Notes: generated by a model from the letters alone, not told the origin. 18,131 bases of DNA from Gammaproteobacteria bacterium (GCA_013288455.1 JABDBU010000013.1:172-18302), one strand, 5' to 3'. Counted from the stretch's first letter, positions 1-9,521 are shown. Made by a program: numbers and translations.

Positions 1-274
1 TTTGTTGATACCTGCTTTTTTATGGATCTTTGCTATTTCATTGAAGAGTCCTGAGGGGTTTTTTGTAGTCCGTCGTTACTTAACGTGTCCATTGAGTAAG
101 CTTGTTTTACTAGCTGTTTTGCTAACCCTTTTTTATCATCTGTTGGCGGGTATTCGTCATCTATTCATGGATGCAGGAATCGGTGAAGGTCTGACACAAG
201 CACGTTTTAGTGCGCAATGTATCGGGATAGTGGCTATTTTAGTGACTGTGTTAATGGGAATTTATTTGTGGTAA
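1..274 (+). CDS. sdhC: Succinate dehydrogenase cytochrome b556 subunit, 3' part
   Basis: This is the C-terminal 90 or so residues of the large membrane anchor of succinate dehydrogenase; the start lies before the window. SdhC and SdhD together hold heme b and the ubiquinone site in the inner membrane. The fragment contains the family segment SPEGF, then YHLLAGIRHLFMDAG, whose first His (codon 137-139) matches the axial heme ligand of E. coli SdhC. Two hydrophobic helices flank that motif and the protein ends in a third helix, ending LMGIYLW. The stop TAA at 272-274 lies inside the start region of sdhD, so the genes overlap and are probably translationally coupled. Identification is firm; only the 5' limit is unknown. 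Confidence 0.95.
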   Translation, partial: LLIPAFLWIFAISLKSPEGFFVVRRYLTCPLSKLVLLAVLLTLFYHLLAGIRHLFMDAGIGEGLTQARFSAQCIGIVAILVTVLMGIYLW

Positions 275-624
275 AAGAGTTGAGCAATGCCTTCAGCTTA
301 ACAGGAAGTGGCTTACGAGACTGGCTCGTGCAGCGTATTACTTCGTTGATCATGCTGGTTTACATCATCTTCCTATTATCGTTCTTTGTCGGACATGCAC
401 GGATAGATTATGTATGCTGGCAGGCGTTATTCACAACTTCAATCGTGCGTCTGCTGAGTAGTTTATTTTTATTTAGTGTGATTTGGCATGCTTGGGTAGG
501 AGTGTGGACAGTGGTGACCGATTATATTAAGCCATTTTTTTTACGATTGATCATTCAAACTGTCGTTGTTGTTGCGCTATTACTCTATTTAATGTGGGGT
601 TTGGCTATTCTTTGGGGTCATTGA
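268..624 (+). CDS. sdhD: Succinate dehydrogenase membrane anchor subunit
   Basis: Small hydrophobic anchor of complex II, about 118 residues (E. coli 115). Three transmembrane helices are visible. The signature WHAWVGVWTVVTDYIKP contains a conserved His (about residue 74) and the Asp-Tyr pair (about 85-86) that in E. coli lies beside the quinone site. The start is chosen as GTG 268, seven bases after GGGAA at 256-260 and overlapping the end of sdhC by seven bases. TTG 280 would align the N-terminus (SNAFSL) slightly better with E. coli but has a poorly spaced ribosome site. An upstream start at 217 would add 17 residues with no counterpart in the family. The stop TGA overlaps the ATG of sdhA. 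Confidence 0.92.
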   Translation: MVKELSNAFSLTGSGLRDWLVQRITSLIMLVYIIFLLSFFVGHARIDYVCWQALFTTSIVRLLSSLFLFSVIWHAWVGVWTVVTDYIKPFFLRLIIQTVVVVALLLYLMWGLAILWGH

Positions 625-2396
625 TGCGCATGCCAATACCATCCTATACCTTTGATGCCGTGATCGTTGGTGCTGGTGGTGCTGGCATGCGAGCCGCACT
701 GCAGTTAGCCAACTCAGAAAAAAAAGTTGCGCTTATTTCTAAGGTGTTTCCTACCCGTTCGCATACTGTGTCTGCACAAGGAGGAATTACATGTGCCTTG
801 GGTAATGCCCACGAGGATGATTGGCGCTGGCATATGTATGACACGGTGAAGGGCTCAGATTATATCGGTGATCAGGACTGCATTGAGTATATGTGTCAAG
901 AGGGTCCTCAGGCGGTCTATGAATTGGAGCACATGGGACTTCCTTTTTCACGTACAGATTCTGGAAAAATTTATCAGCGTCCTTTTGGTGGCCAATCAAA
1001 AAATTTTGGTGGTGAACAGGCGGCGCGTACTTGCGCGGCGGCCGATAGAACAGGTCATGCTTTGCTGCATACACTGTATCAGCAAAATTTAAAAGCGAAG
1101 ACGCATTTTTTTAATGAATGGTATGCGATCGACCTCGTTAAGACTAGCGATGGACGAATTGCTGGTTTGACCGCATTGTCCATTGAGACCGGTGAGGTGG
1201 TTTTTTTTCACAGCCGTGCGACAGTATTGGCAACCGGTGGGGCGGGTCGTATCTTTCAATCGACTACCAACGCATTGATCAATACAGGCGATGGTGTAGG
1301 TATGGCGTTGCGGGCGGGTATTCCAGTGCAGGATATGGAAATGTGGCAGTTTCATCCTACGGGTATCGCGGGTGCTGGTGTGTTGGTGACAGAAGGTTGT
1401 CGCGGTGAAGGAGGTTATTTAATTAATAAAAATGGAGAACGCTTTATGGAGCGTTATGCGCCGCATGCGAAGGATTTAGCTTCGCGTGATGTTGTGGCGC
1501 GTGCGATGGCATTAGAACTTCGGGCTGGTAATGGCTTTGATCCACAAGGCATTGATCATCTGGAGTTGAAGTTGGACCACCTCGGTGCTGATATCATTAA
1601 GAAGCGTTTGCCAGGTATACGTGAGTTGGCTATGACATTTGCGCACGTTGATCCCATTACTACACCGATCCCTGTGGTGCCGACTTGTCACTATATGATG
1701 GGTGGATTGCCGACAAATAAGCAAGCACAGGTGTTGACCGTAGATATGCAGGGCTGCGATCGCATCGTTCCAGGTTTGTATGCCGCAGGGGAGTGTGCTT
1801 GTGTCTCGGTTCACGGTGCTAATCGCTTGGGTGGTAATTCCTTACTGGATTTGGTCGTATTTGGTCGTGCGGCTGGATTGCATGTAAAACAGGCATTACA
1901 ACAAGATTTATCTCTACAAGCGGTGACTATAGATGCATTAAACCAAGCGTTATCGCGGTTAAATCGTTGGAATAGTGCTAAACAAGGAGAAAGTGTGGTC
2001 GAAATTCGCCATGCCATGCAAAAGACGATGCAGAATGATTTTGGTGTTTTTCGTACTGAAAAATATATGCGAGAAGGCTTAGCCAAGTTGATTGAACTCA
2101 GGGGGCGCTTGCAATGTGCAATATTAAGCGATCAAAGTCGAGTTTTTAATACAGCCCGAGTAGAAGCTTTAGAGCTAGAGAACCTCATGGAGGTTGCTTA
2201 TGCTTCTGCTGTCTCGGCGTTGACACGTCAAGAAAGTCGCGGTGCCCACAGTCGTGAGGATTATCCTGAACGGGATGATAAAAATTGGCTAAAGCACTTG
2301 CTTTATTTTGCAGATAGCGATCGAGTGGCTTTTAGAACGGTTAATAACAAGCCTTTGTGTGTGCCGCCGATGGAGCCTGAAAAAAGGGTGTACTAA
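624..2396 (+). CDS. sdhA: Succinate dehydrogenase flavoprotein subunit
   Basis: Catalytic subunit that oxidises succinate to fumarate and passes electrons through FAD to SdhB. It has 590 residues, close to E. coli (588), and aligns end to end. Visible features are the FAD-binding GAGGAGMRAAL near residues 17-27; SHTVSAQGG, whose His (about 47) is the usual covalent FAD attachment site; the substrate-site segments QFHPTGIAGAGVLVTEGCRGEGG and HANRLGGNSLLDLVVFGR-type motif (here HGANRLGGNS); and the C-terminal SRGAHSREDYPERDD segment. ATG 624 overlaps the sdhD stop; ATG 630 is a possible alternative two codons in. No catalytic residue appears lost. The enzyme faces the cytoplasm, bound to the SdhCD anchor. 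Confidence 0.97.
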   Translation: MRMPIPSYTFDAVIVGAGGAGMRAALQLANSEKKVALISKVFPTRSHTVSAQGGITCALGNAHEDDWRWHMYDTVKGSDYIGDQDCIEYMCQEGPQAVYELEHMGLPFSRTDSGKIYQRPFGGQSKNFGGEQAARTCAAADRTGHALLHTLYQQNLKAKTHFFNEWYAIDLVKTSDGRIAGLTALSIETGEVVFFHSRATVLATGGAGRIFQSTTNALINTGDGVGMALRAGIPVQDMEMWQFHPTGIAGAGVLVTEGCRGEGGYLINKNGERFMERYAPHAKDLASRDVVARAMALELRAGNGFDPQGIDHLELKLDHLGADIIKKRLPGIRELAMTFAHVDPITTPIPVVPTCHYMMGGLPTNKQAQVLTVDMQGCDRIVPGLYAAGECACVSVHGANRLGGNSLLDLVVFGRAAGLHVKQALQQDLSLQAVTIDALNQALSRLNRWNSAKQGESVVEIRHAMQKTMQNDFGVFRTEKYMREGLAKLIELRGRLQCAILSDQSRVFNTARVEALELENLMEVAYASAVSALTRQESRGAHSREDYPERDDKNWLKHLLYFADSDRVAFRTVNNKPLCVPPMEPEKRVY

Positions 2397-2422
2397 GAAT
2401 TGATTAAATGTAAGGTTTGATT

Positions 2423-3121
2423 ATGAAATTTTCTATTTATCGTTACGATCCTGAAAAAGATCAAAAGCCTTACATGCAAGATTATACGCTCGTACTGAAG
2501 ACAGATAAAGATATGATGTTGCTCGATGCCTTGGAAGCTTTGAAGGTACAAGACCAAACGCTTTCTTTTCGTCGATCTTGTAGAGAGGGAGTGTGTGGAT
2601 CTGATGGAATGAATATTAACGGTAAAAATGGTTTAGCCTGTACTACACCGCTATCCTCTTTAAAGTCTCCGGTCGTCATTAGGCCTTTATCTGGTTTGCC
2701 AGTAATACGCGATTTAGTAGTGGATATGAAGCCTTTTTATCAGCAATATGAAAAAGCCAAGCCGTATTTACTCAACGATGAAGAACCTCCTCCTGGGGAG
2801 CGTTTGCAATCTCCTGAAGAGCGAGACCAATTAGATGGCTTATATGAATGTATTTTGTGTGCTTGTTGTACCAGCGCGTGTCCTTCCTACTGGTGGAATC
2901 CGGATAAATTTTTAGGACCCGCTGCTCTACTATGGCTTTGCCGTTTTTTAGTGGATAGCCGTGATATCGCAAGGGAACAACGTCTTTCTGAGTTAAATGA
3001 TCTATTTAGTTTATTTCGCTGTCGTACTATTATGAATTGTACCAGTGTATGTCCAAAGGGGCTGAATCCTGCCAAGGCCATCGGTCATGTCAGGACAATG
3101 CTACTTAAAGCAGAGGTATAG
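2423..3121 (+). CDS. sdhB: Succinate dehydrogenase iron-sulfur subunit
   Basis: Electron-transfer subunit of complex II, 232 residues (E. coli 238). The N-terminal ferredoxin domain shows the 2Fe-2S ligands of SCREGVCGSDG and GLAC (Cys53, Cys58, Asp61, Cys73). The third ligand is Asp rather than Cys, as in E. coli. The C-terminal domain has CILCACCTSACPSYWW and the CRTIMNCTSVCPKGLNP cluster motifs for the 4Fe-4S and 3Fe-4S centres. The start ATG 2423 is preceded by AAGG at 2412-2415 with a spacing of seven; a TTG two codons upstream is less likely. The gene follows sdhA by 26 bp and is followed by 170 bp before sucA, the largest gap in the operon. Confidence 0.96.
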   Translation: MKFSIYRYDPEKDQKPYMQDYTLVLKTDKDMMLLDALEALKVQDQTLSFRRSCREGVCGSDGMNINGKNGLACTTPLSSLKSPVVIRPLSGLPVIRDLVVDMKPFYQQYEKAKPYLLNDEEPPPGERLQSPEERDQLDGLYECILCACCTSACPSYWWNPDKFLGPAALLWLCRFLVDSRDIAREQRLSELNDLFSLFRCRTIMNCTSVCPKGLNPAKAIGHVRTMLLKAEV

Positions 3122-3291
3122 GATAGGATTATTGATCAACCAGTTGATGCGTGTTGCTATGAACTGGCTGATGTGTTGTTACGGAAAGAATAAAAAAAAT
3201 CGATGTGTCCTCTCTGCACTGGCCCAGGCTGAGTGGCTATAGCAGCGGGCGACTAGGGCATCGCTACGTATTGAAGGTAGGTTTTACGATC

Positions 3292-6117
3292 GTGAGTGAG
3301 TATAGCAAATCCACACTACAAGCCTTTCATGCAAATTCCTACCTATTCAGCGGAAATGGATCTTATATAGCGTCACTTTACGAACAATATTTGCGTGAAC
3401 CTGCACAATTAAACAGCGAATGGCAGGTTTTTTTTAGTCAATTTTCGGATCATATGCCTGAAATTTCTCAGGCAGATATTCGCGCTTACTTTGCAACATT
3501 GATTCAGGAGCCTGCATCGGCCGGGAGCTGTGCTCAGGTTGAAGCATCGCTGCGGCTATGTAAAGTTAACAGCCTGATAGCGGCTTACCGTCGCTACGGT
3601 CACTACCAGGCTAATCTTGATCCGTTGGGTATGGCGCCTAAACGAGATATTCCTGATTTAAATCCAGAAAAGCATGGATTAAGCCATGAGGATCTAAACC
3701 AGCAATTGCATAAGATGGATTTATTACATCTACAAACTGTGTCGGTACAAACGGTGATCGAAACACTGCAGAGAATTTATTGTGCTTCCATTGGGTTTGA
3801 AACTCAGCATATTGTAGATGAAAAGCAGCGTACCTGGTTGCAGGAACATATAGAGTCTGTAGAGGGCGATGGCGGTCAGTTGCTAATTTCTAGCGATACC
3901 AAAAGGGCTATTCTCAAAGGGCTGATACGGGCCGAAGGTTTAGAGAAATATTTAGGAAGTAAGTTTGTTGCGCAGAAACGTTTTTCGTTAGAAGGTGGAG
4001 ACAGCTTAATTCCCTTGCTGGATGAATTGGTGGCTATGGCAAGCGCACAGGCGATGCAAGAAATCGTGATCGGTATGGCGCATCGCGGCCGCTTAAATGT
4101 TTTAGTCAATATACTAGGAAAATTACCCAGTAAATTATTTGAAGAATTTGAAGGTAAATCGGTAGAAGAAAATCGATCCGGTGATGTGAAATACCATAAG
4201 GGTTTTGCTTCAGATGTAAAAACTGATCAAGGTGTTTTACATATTGCGATGGCTTTTAACCCTTCGCATCTGGAAATGGTCAATCCCGTTGTGGAAGGTT
4301 CCGTGCGATCACGTCAAGAACGTCGAGATGATGCTACTGGGAATCAAGTTTTGCCGGTGTTAATACACGGGGATGCAGCATTTTCTGGCCAAGGCATCAT
4401 CATGGAAACATTGGAGCTTTCACAAACGGCTGGTTATAGAACCGGTGGTACACTGCATATTATTATTAATAACCAAATTGGCTTCACTACGGATCCTCAA
4501 AATGGACGATCGAGCTGGTATTGTAGCGATCCAATGACTATTGTCGATGCTCCTGTGTTTCACGTCAATGGAGACGATCCAGAGGCCGTATTATTCGTTC
4601 TACGTTTGGCATTTAATTTTCGCCAAACCTTCAAAAAAGATGTGCTGATCGATTTAGTTTGTTACCGTCGACATGGTCATAATGAAGCAGATGAGCCAAT
4701 GGCAACACAACCATTGATGTACCAAGTTATCAAACAATTAGCGACGGTTTGCCATCAATATGCAGACAAATTGGTTGCACAGGGCATTGTAACAAAAGAA
4801 GCGTGCCAACAATGGAATGACATGTATAGAAACCAATTGGACAAAGACGAACCTATTGTTGATTGTATTTCTATAGATAGTGAAAAAAACCCTTACCGAA
4901 TTGATTGGCGTCCTTATAAATATCAGGACTGGCGGGTCTTTGTTGAAACCAGTGTTAATACACAACGTTTGCAAAAGTTAGCCACCGTGTTAGAGACGCT
5001 GCCGCTGGGGTTTGTTTTGCAACCGCAAGTTGCAAAAATCATGGAAGATAGACGTAAAATGACGGCAGGACAGTTGCCATTGAATTGGGGCTATGCCGAA
5101 ATTTTAGCTTATGCAACTTTGTTACAGGAGGGATACGGTATACGCCTTTCTGGCCAAGATAGCAGTCGTGGCACATTTTTTCATCGTCATGCTGTTTTGC
5201 ATGATATGAAGACTGGTCAGCTTTTTGTTCCTTTATCGCAAATTTCTGAAAATGAAAGGGCTGTGACTGTCATTGATTCAACACTTTCTGAAGCCGGTGT
5301 GATGGGATTTGAATATGGTTACGCTATTTCGAATCCTCACCACTTAGTGATTTGGGAAGCACAATATGGTGATTTTGTAAATGGTGCCCAAGTCATTATC
5401 GATCAATTTCTGAGTTCTTCGGAGCAAAAATGGGGAAGATTATGTGGTGTAGTGCTGTTGTTACCGCACGGTTACGAAGGCGCAGGGCCTGAGCATACTT
5501 CAGCACGTTTGGAGCGATTTTTACAGCTTTGTGCACAGGATAATATGCAAGTTTGTGTTCCAACGACTCCTGCGCAGATCTTTCATCTTTTACGAAGACA
5601 AATGCGTCGTCCTTATCGTAAACCGTTGATTGTCATGACACCAAAGAGTCTATTGCGCCATAAACTTGCTGTCTCTTCACTGCCTGAATTATCCGATGGA
5701 TGTTTCCAAAATTTAATTGTTGAACAAGAGAAACTGGAAGTCAAAAAGGTGAAACGTGTTATTCTGTGCAGCGGTAAGGTTTACTATGATTTGCTGGAAC
5801 AGCGGCGCGCACAAAGGATGGATGACATCGTGTTGATTCGAATAGAACAATTGTATCCTTTTCCAGAAATGGAGCTTATCGATGCATTGAAACCTTATAA
5901 AGGAGTGCAGGATATCGTATGGTGCCAAGAGGAACCTAGAAATCAAGGGGCTTGGTATTGTACTCAGCACCATTTTCTTGCGTGTGTAGAAAAGACACAA
6001 ACCGTGCGTTATATCGGGCGGCCCGATGCAGCGGCTCCTGCTGTTGGTTCACCCTTGATGCATCTACAAGAACAGCAAGCACTCGTCAAAGAAGCGTTAA
6101 CTATCAATTCGTTATGA
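3292..6117 (+). CDS. sucA: 2-Oxoglutarate dehydrogenase E1 component
   Basis: Thiamine-diphosphate-dependent decarboxylase of the 2-oxoglutarate dehydrogenase complex. It decarboxylates 2-oxoglutarate and transfers the succinyl group to the lipoyl arm of SucB. Visible are the N-terminal E2/E3-contact segment (HANSYLFSGNGSYIASLYEQ), GMAHRGRLNVLVN around residue 264, IHGDAAFSGQG around 358-368 (ThDP/Mg region), RRHGHNEADEP, and the transketolase-like C-terminal half with SRGTFFHRHAV and LLPHGYEGAGPEHTSARLER. The frame stays open upstream to GTG 3205, but those 29 residues lack family similarity. GTG 3292, preceded by GAAGGTAGG at 3273-3281, gives 941 residues against 933 in E. coli. The 170-bp gap upstream holds an inverted repeat CCAGTT/AACTGG (3140-3145/3162-3167) but no convincing promoter. 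Confidence 0.96.
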   Translation: MSEYSKSTLQAFHANSYLFSGNGSYIASLYEQYLREPAQLNSEWQVFFSQFSDHMPEISQADIRAYFATLIQEPASAGSCAQVEASLRLCKVNSLIAAYRRYGHYQANLDPLGMAPKRDIPDLNPEKHGLSHEDLNQQLHKMDLLHLQTVSVQTVIETLQRIYCASIGFETQHIVDEKQRTWLQEHIESVEGDGGQLLISSDTKRAILKGLIRAEGLEKYLGSKFVAQKRFSLEGGDSLIPLLDELVAMASAQAMQEIVIGMAHRGRLNVLVNILGKLPSKLFEEFEGKSVEENRSGDVKYHKGFASDVKTDQGVLHIAMAFNPSHLEMVNPVVEGSVRSRQERRDDATGNQVLPVLIHGDAAFSGQGIIMETLELSQTAGYRTGGTLHIIINNQIGFTTDPQNGRSSWYCSDPMTIVDAPVFHVNGDDPEAVLFVLRLAFNFRQTFKKDVLIDLVCYRRHGHNEADEPMATQPLMYQVIKQLATVCHQYADKLVAQGIVTKEACQQWNDMYRNQLDKDEPIVDCISIDSEKNPYRIDWRPYKYQDWRVFVETSVNTQRLQKLATVLETLPLGFVLQPQVAKIMEDRRKMTAGQLPLNWGYAEILAYATLLQEGYGIRLSGQDSSRGTFFHRHAVLHDMKTGQLFVPLSQISENERAVTVIDSTLSEAGVMGFEYGYAISNPHHLVIWEAQYGDFVNGAQVIIDQFLSSSEQKWGRLCGVVLLLPHGYEGAGPEHTSARLERFLQLCAQDNMQVCVPTTPAQIFHLLRRQMRRPYRKPLIVMTPKSLLRHKLAVSSLPELSDGCFQNLIVEQEKLEVKKVKRVILCSGKVYYDLLEQRRAQRMDDIVLIRIEQLYPFPEMELIDALKPYKGVQDIVWCQEEPRNQGAWYCTQHHFLACVEKTQTVRYIGRPDAAAPAVGSPLMHLQEQQALVKEALTINSL

Positions 6118-6131
6118 AATGAGGAATCCGT

Positions 6132-7376
6132 ATGCGTATTGAAATTAAGGTTCCCATGTTACCGGAATCAGTAGCCGATGCTACCGTCATCACGTGGCAT
6201 AAAAAGCCAGGTGAACGGGTTGAGCGGGATGAAAATATTGTAGATCTAGAGACGGACAAGGTTGTTTTAGAGGTGCCTGCACCCGAAGGTGGAGTACTAG
6301 GAGAAATTTTAAAAAAAGAGGGTACTGTCGTTAAAGCAGGCGAAGTGCTGACAATATTGGATAAAAGTCCTAGTACGGAGACGGTGGAGCGGGCTTCTGT
6401 TCAACCAACATTACAAGAAACGATCGTTGCACCCACTAAAAAAGAGATGCCATCAACCGGAAGTAAAAATTTAGCCGGTCCTGCGGCACGCCGTTCTGCC
6501 GCAGAGCAAGGTGTATCTTTACAAGAAATTCCAGGCAGTGGAAGAGCAGGTCGTGTAACTCGCCAGGACGTTTTGGATCAAGTACACCCTATTACACAAC
6601 CCATACAGCCGGTTGGCCCAAAAGATCCGCTGCCTTCCATGTCCGGTGTTCAGAGGGAAGGAGATCAGGGGTGGGATCGCATGGAGAAACGTGTTCCTAT
6701 GACACGCTTGCGTGCCATGATTGCAAAGCGACTGCTTGCGGTACAGCATTCCGCGGCTATTTTGACAACTTTTAATGAAATCAATTTGCAAAAAATCATC
6801 GAACTTCGTGCTACCTATAAGGATAGTTTTGAAAAAAAACATGGTGTGCGTTTGGGGTTTATGTCATTTTTTACCAAAGCGGCCACAGAGGCACTCAAAC
6901 AGTATCCTGCAGTCAACGCCTCCATTGATGGTGACGATATTATTTATCATGGTTACTTTGATATTGGCATTGCATTGTCTACGGATAGAGGTTTATTGGT
7001 TCCAATTTTACGCAATGCCGATAAATTAAGCTTTGCAGATATTGAAAAGGGCATCGCAGATTATGGACGTAAAGCCAGGGACAACCAAGTTACCATTGAA
7101 GAAATGACAGGCGGTACATTTACGATCACGAATGGTGGTGTTTTTGGTTCCTTGTTAGCAACGCCGATCATTAATCCGCCGCAGAGCGCCATTTTAGGTA
7201 TGCATAAGATAGAAGAGAGACCTGTCGCAGAGAATAACCAGGTTGTGATTCGTCCGATGATGTACGTGGCACTGTCTTATGATCACCGTATTATCGATGG
7301 TAAGGAATCCGTGGGTTTTTTAAAAATGATCAAGGATTTGTTAGAAGAACCAGCGCGTTTATTGATCGATGCTTAA
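6132..7376 (+). CDS. sucB: Dihydrolipoyllysine succinyltransferase, E2 of 2-oxoglutarate dehydrogenase
   Basis: Core E2 subunit that accepts the succinyl group on lipoate and transfers it to CoA. It has 414 residues (E. coli 405) in the usual order: one lipoyl domain (about 1-77) with the lipoylated Lys43 in ETDKVVLEV; a Pro/Thr-rich linker; the peripheral-subunit-binding domain (about 113-150, AGPAARRSAAEQG...GRVTRQDVL); a second linker; and the catalytic domain (about 185-414) with the active-site motif SYDHRIIDG (His385, Asp389). GAGG at 6121-6124 sits seven bases before the ATG. The gene follows sucA by 14 bp. The E3 partner Lpd is not encoded in this window and is probably shared with pyruvate dehydrogenase elsewhere. 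Confidence 0.97.
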   Translation: MRIEIKVPMLPESVADATVITWHKKPGERVERDENIVDLETDKVVLEVPAPEGGVLGEILKKEGTVVKAGEVLTILDKSPSTETVERASVQPTLQETIVAPTKKEMPSTGSKNLAGPAARRSAAEQGVSLQEIPGSGRAGRVTRQDVLDQVHPITQPIQPVGPKDPLPSMSGVQREGDQGWDRMEKRVPMTRLRAMIAKRLLAVQHSAAILTTFNEINLQKIIELRATYKDSFEKKHGVRLGFMSFFTKAATEALKQYPAVNASIDGDDIIYHGYFDIGIALSTDRGLLVPILRNADKLSFADIEKGIADYGRKARDNQVTIEEMTGGTFTITNGGVFGSLLATPIINPPQSAILGMHKIEERPVAENNQVVIRPMMYVALSYDHRIIDGKESVGFLKMIKDLLEEPARLLIDA

Positions 7377-7418
7377 ATAAATAATAGTCAATTCACTGAT
7401 CGGAGCATAACGAATACC

Positions 7419-8594
7419 ATGAATTTACACGAATATCAAGGAAAACAGCTTTTTAGTCAATATAATTTGCTGATTCCTCCCGGGAAGGTTGCGGCAACCG
7501 TTGAGGAAGCCGTGGCGGCAGCTGATGCCTTAGGTGGTGAAGCATGGATGGTGAAGGCACAAATTCATGGAGGGGGCCGCGGCAAGGCTGGTGGAGTAAA
7601 GTATGTACGAGGGAAAGCGCAACTTGCTGAAGTTACCAAAAATTTATTGGGAAAGCGATTAGTTACGCTTCAAACTACGGCACATGGTCAGCCGGTGCAT
7701 CAGGTGTTGATTACTAAGCCTTGTGACATTAAGCGTGAATTATATTTGGGAGCCGTGTTAGATCGCAGTGCATGTCGAGTCGCCATCATGGCCAGTACGG
7801 AAGGTGGTGTAGAAATTGAAAAAATTGCTGAGGATACACCTGAAAAAATATTAAAGATCATGGTCGATCCTTTACTGGGAGTCATGCCTTATCAGACCCG
7901 TGAAATTAGTTTTTCACTGCAATTGAATCCTGCACAGCAACAAGAATTTACATTTATTTTGACCCAATTGGGTAAGATGGTTGTCGAATGCGATCTCAGT
8001 TTAATTGAAATTAACCCATTGATCAGCGATATGAATGATCATTTAGTCTGTTTGGATGCAAAGGTCATCGTTGATGACAACGCTTTGTTTAGGCAGACGG
8101 AGTTGCGCAATATGTATGATGCCTCACAAGAAGATGATCGCGAAAATCGCGCGCGCGAATGGCAATTAAATTATATTGCTTTAAAAGGTAATATCGGCTG
8201 TATGGTGAATGGTGCAGGACTTGCCATGGCAACCATGGACTTAATAAAACTACACGGTGGAAATCCAGCAAATTTCCTCGATGTAGGTGGTGGGGCTACG
8301 ACGGAACGGGTCACAGAAGCCTTTAAGATCATTTTATCTGATTCGGAAGTCCAAGGTATTTTGATTAACATTTTTGGCGGCATCGTACGCTGTGACATGA
8401 TTGCTGATGGAATTATAGCGGCCGTTAAGGGCGTTGGAGTCAAAATTCCTGTGGTAGTTCGTTTGGAAGGTAATAATTCAGATTTGGGAGCCAAAAAATT
8501 ATCCGCCAGTGGCTTAAATATTATTGCAGCGAGTAGCTTGACAGATGCAGCGGATCAGATTGTGAAGGCAGTCAAGCGATCAATAGTGGCATAG
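7419..8594 (+). CDS. sucC: Succinyl-CoA synthetase (ADP-forming) subunit beta
   Basis: Nucleotide-binding beta subunit of succinyl-CoA synthetase, which converts succinyl-CoA and phosphate to succinate with formation of ATP or GTP. It has 391 residues (E. coli 388). An ATP-grasp fold is indicated by MNLHEYQGKQLF, VKAQIHGGGRGKAGGVK (Lys46 and the Gly-rich loop 51-59), and the metal ligands of EINPL...CLD at Glu197, Asn199 and Asp213, the same numbering as in E. coli. The C-terminal CoA-ligase half contains FLDVGGGATTERV and NIFGGIVRCDMIADG. A GGAG at 7402-7405 is 13 bases from ATG 7419, a rather long spacing. Nucleotide preference cannot be judged from the sequence. Confidence 0.97.
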   Translation: MNLHEYQGKQLFSQYNLLIPPGKVAATVEEAVAAADALGGEAWMVKAQIHGGGRGKAGGVKYVRGKAQLAEVTKNLLGKRLVTLQTTAHGQPVHQVLITKPCDIKRELYLGAVLDRSACRVAIMASTEGGVEIEKIAEDTPEKILKIMVDPLLGVMPYQTREISFSLQLNPAQQQEFTFILTQLGKMVVECDLSLIEINPLISDMNDHLVCLDAKVIVDDNALFRQTELRNMYDASQEDDRENRAREWQLNYIALKGNIGCMVNGAGLAMATMDLIKLHGGNPANFLDVGGGATTERVTEAFKIILSDSEVQGILINIFGGIVRCDMIADGIIAAVKGVGVKIPVVVRLEGNNSDLGAKKLSASGLNIIAASSLTDAADQIVKAVKRSIVA

Positions 8595-8626
8595 TGATGG
8601 GTATAATGTTTTGCAAGGTTTAAAAT

Positions 8627-9496
8627 ATGAGCATATTAATAGATAAAAATACTAAAGTCATTTGTCAGGGTTTTACCGGAAAACAAGGGACTTTTCATTC
8701 TGAACAGGCCATTGCGTATGGAACTAAGATGGTGGGTGGGGTTACGCCAGGTAAAGGCGGGACAGAGCATTTAGGTTTACCAGTATTTAATACAATGGCC
8801 GATGCCGTAGCTGCAACTGGTGCTGATGCAAGTGTAATTTACGTCCCGGCACCTTTTTGTAAAGATTCTATTATCGAAGCGGCGAATGCAGGTATTAGTT
8901 TGATCGTGTGTATTACAGAAGGGATCCCTGTTTTAGATATGTTAGTCGTCAAAGTATATTTAGAAAAAAATACGATGGCACGTTTAATCGGACCTAATTG
9001 TCCTGGCATCATTACTCCCGGAGAATGTAAGATTGGAATTATGCCGGGATATGTGCATAAACCTGGTCGCGTAGGAATTGTTTCACGTTCTGGGACATTA
9101 ACCTATGAAGCCGTCAAACAAACTACAGATTTAGGCTTTGGGCAGAGTACCTGTATTGGAATTGGAGGAGATCCTATTCTTGGCATGAGTTTCGTAGATG
9201 TGTTGCGTTTCTTTCAAGATGATCCAAAAACAGAAGCTGTTCTTTTGGTTGGAGAAATCGGCGGCACTGCCGAAGAAGAAGCAGCCCAATTTATTAAATT
9301 ACACATGACAAAACCCGTTGTGTCTTACATTGCAGGTGTTACAGCACCAGTTGGAAAACGCATGGGGCATGCTGGAGCTATCATTGCAGGAGGTAAAGGT
9401 ACGGCGGCTGAGAAGCTTAAAGCCCTCAAGGCCGCCGGTGTTCATACAGTGGAATCTCCAGCCGATATGGGAAAGGCAATTGCTGAAGTTTTATAA
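8627..9496 (+). CDS. sucD: Succinyl-CoA synthetase subunit alpha
   Basis: Alpha subunit, carrying the CoA-binding Rossmann domain and the phosphorylated histidine. It has 289 residues, the same length as in E. coli. Visible are GFTGKQGTFHSEQAI (CoA site), IGPNCPGIITPGECKIGIM, RVGIVSRSGTLTYEA, GEIGGTAEEEAA, and GKRMGHAGAIIAGGKGTA with the phospho-acceptor His248. AAGG at 8615-8618 lies eight bases before the ATG. The gene follows sucC by 32 bp and is the last of the sdh-suc block. Fifteen bases after its stop the opposite-strand orphan gene ends, so the two converge on a short shared end. Confidence 0.97.
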   Translation: MSILIDKNTKVICQGFTGKQGTFHSEQAIAYGTKMVGGVTPGKGGTEHLGLPVFNTMADAVAATGADASVIYVPAPFCKDSIIEAANAGISLIVCITEGIPVLDMLVVKVYLEKNTMARLIGPNCPGIITPGECKIGIMPGYVHKPGRVGIVSRSGTLTYEAVKQTTDLGFGQSTCIGIGGDPILGMSFVDVLRFFQDDPKTEAVLLVGEIGGTAEEEAAQFIKLHMTKPVVSYIAGVTAPVGKRMGHAGAIIAGGKGTAAEKLKALKAAGVHTVESPADMGKAIAEVL

Positions 9497-9506
9497 GAGA
9501 GTAAAA

Positions 9507-9521
9507 CACCTTTAGCGGGTG
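9507..9521. terminator. Weak stem-loop between convergent genes
   Basis: CACCT pairs with GGGTG around a five-base loop TTAGC (five pairs, one G-T). Read on the - strand it is followed by TTTTAC, so it could end transcription of the 570-residue orphan gene, whose stop codon lies in the loop. On the + strand no T-run follows. The stem is short and the call tentative. Confidence 0.25.

Noticed and set aside
644..2086. Several antisense frames inside sdhA
   Set aside because: They mirror a strongly conserved coding gene, lack ribosome sites and have no recognisable protein features.
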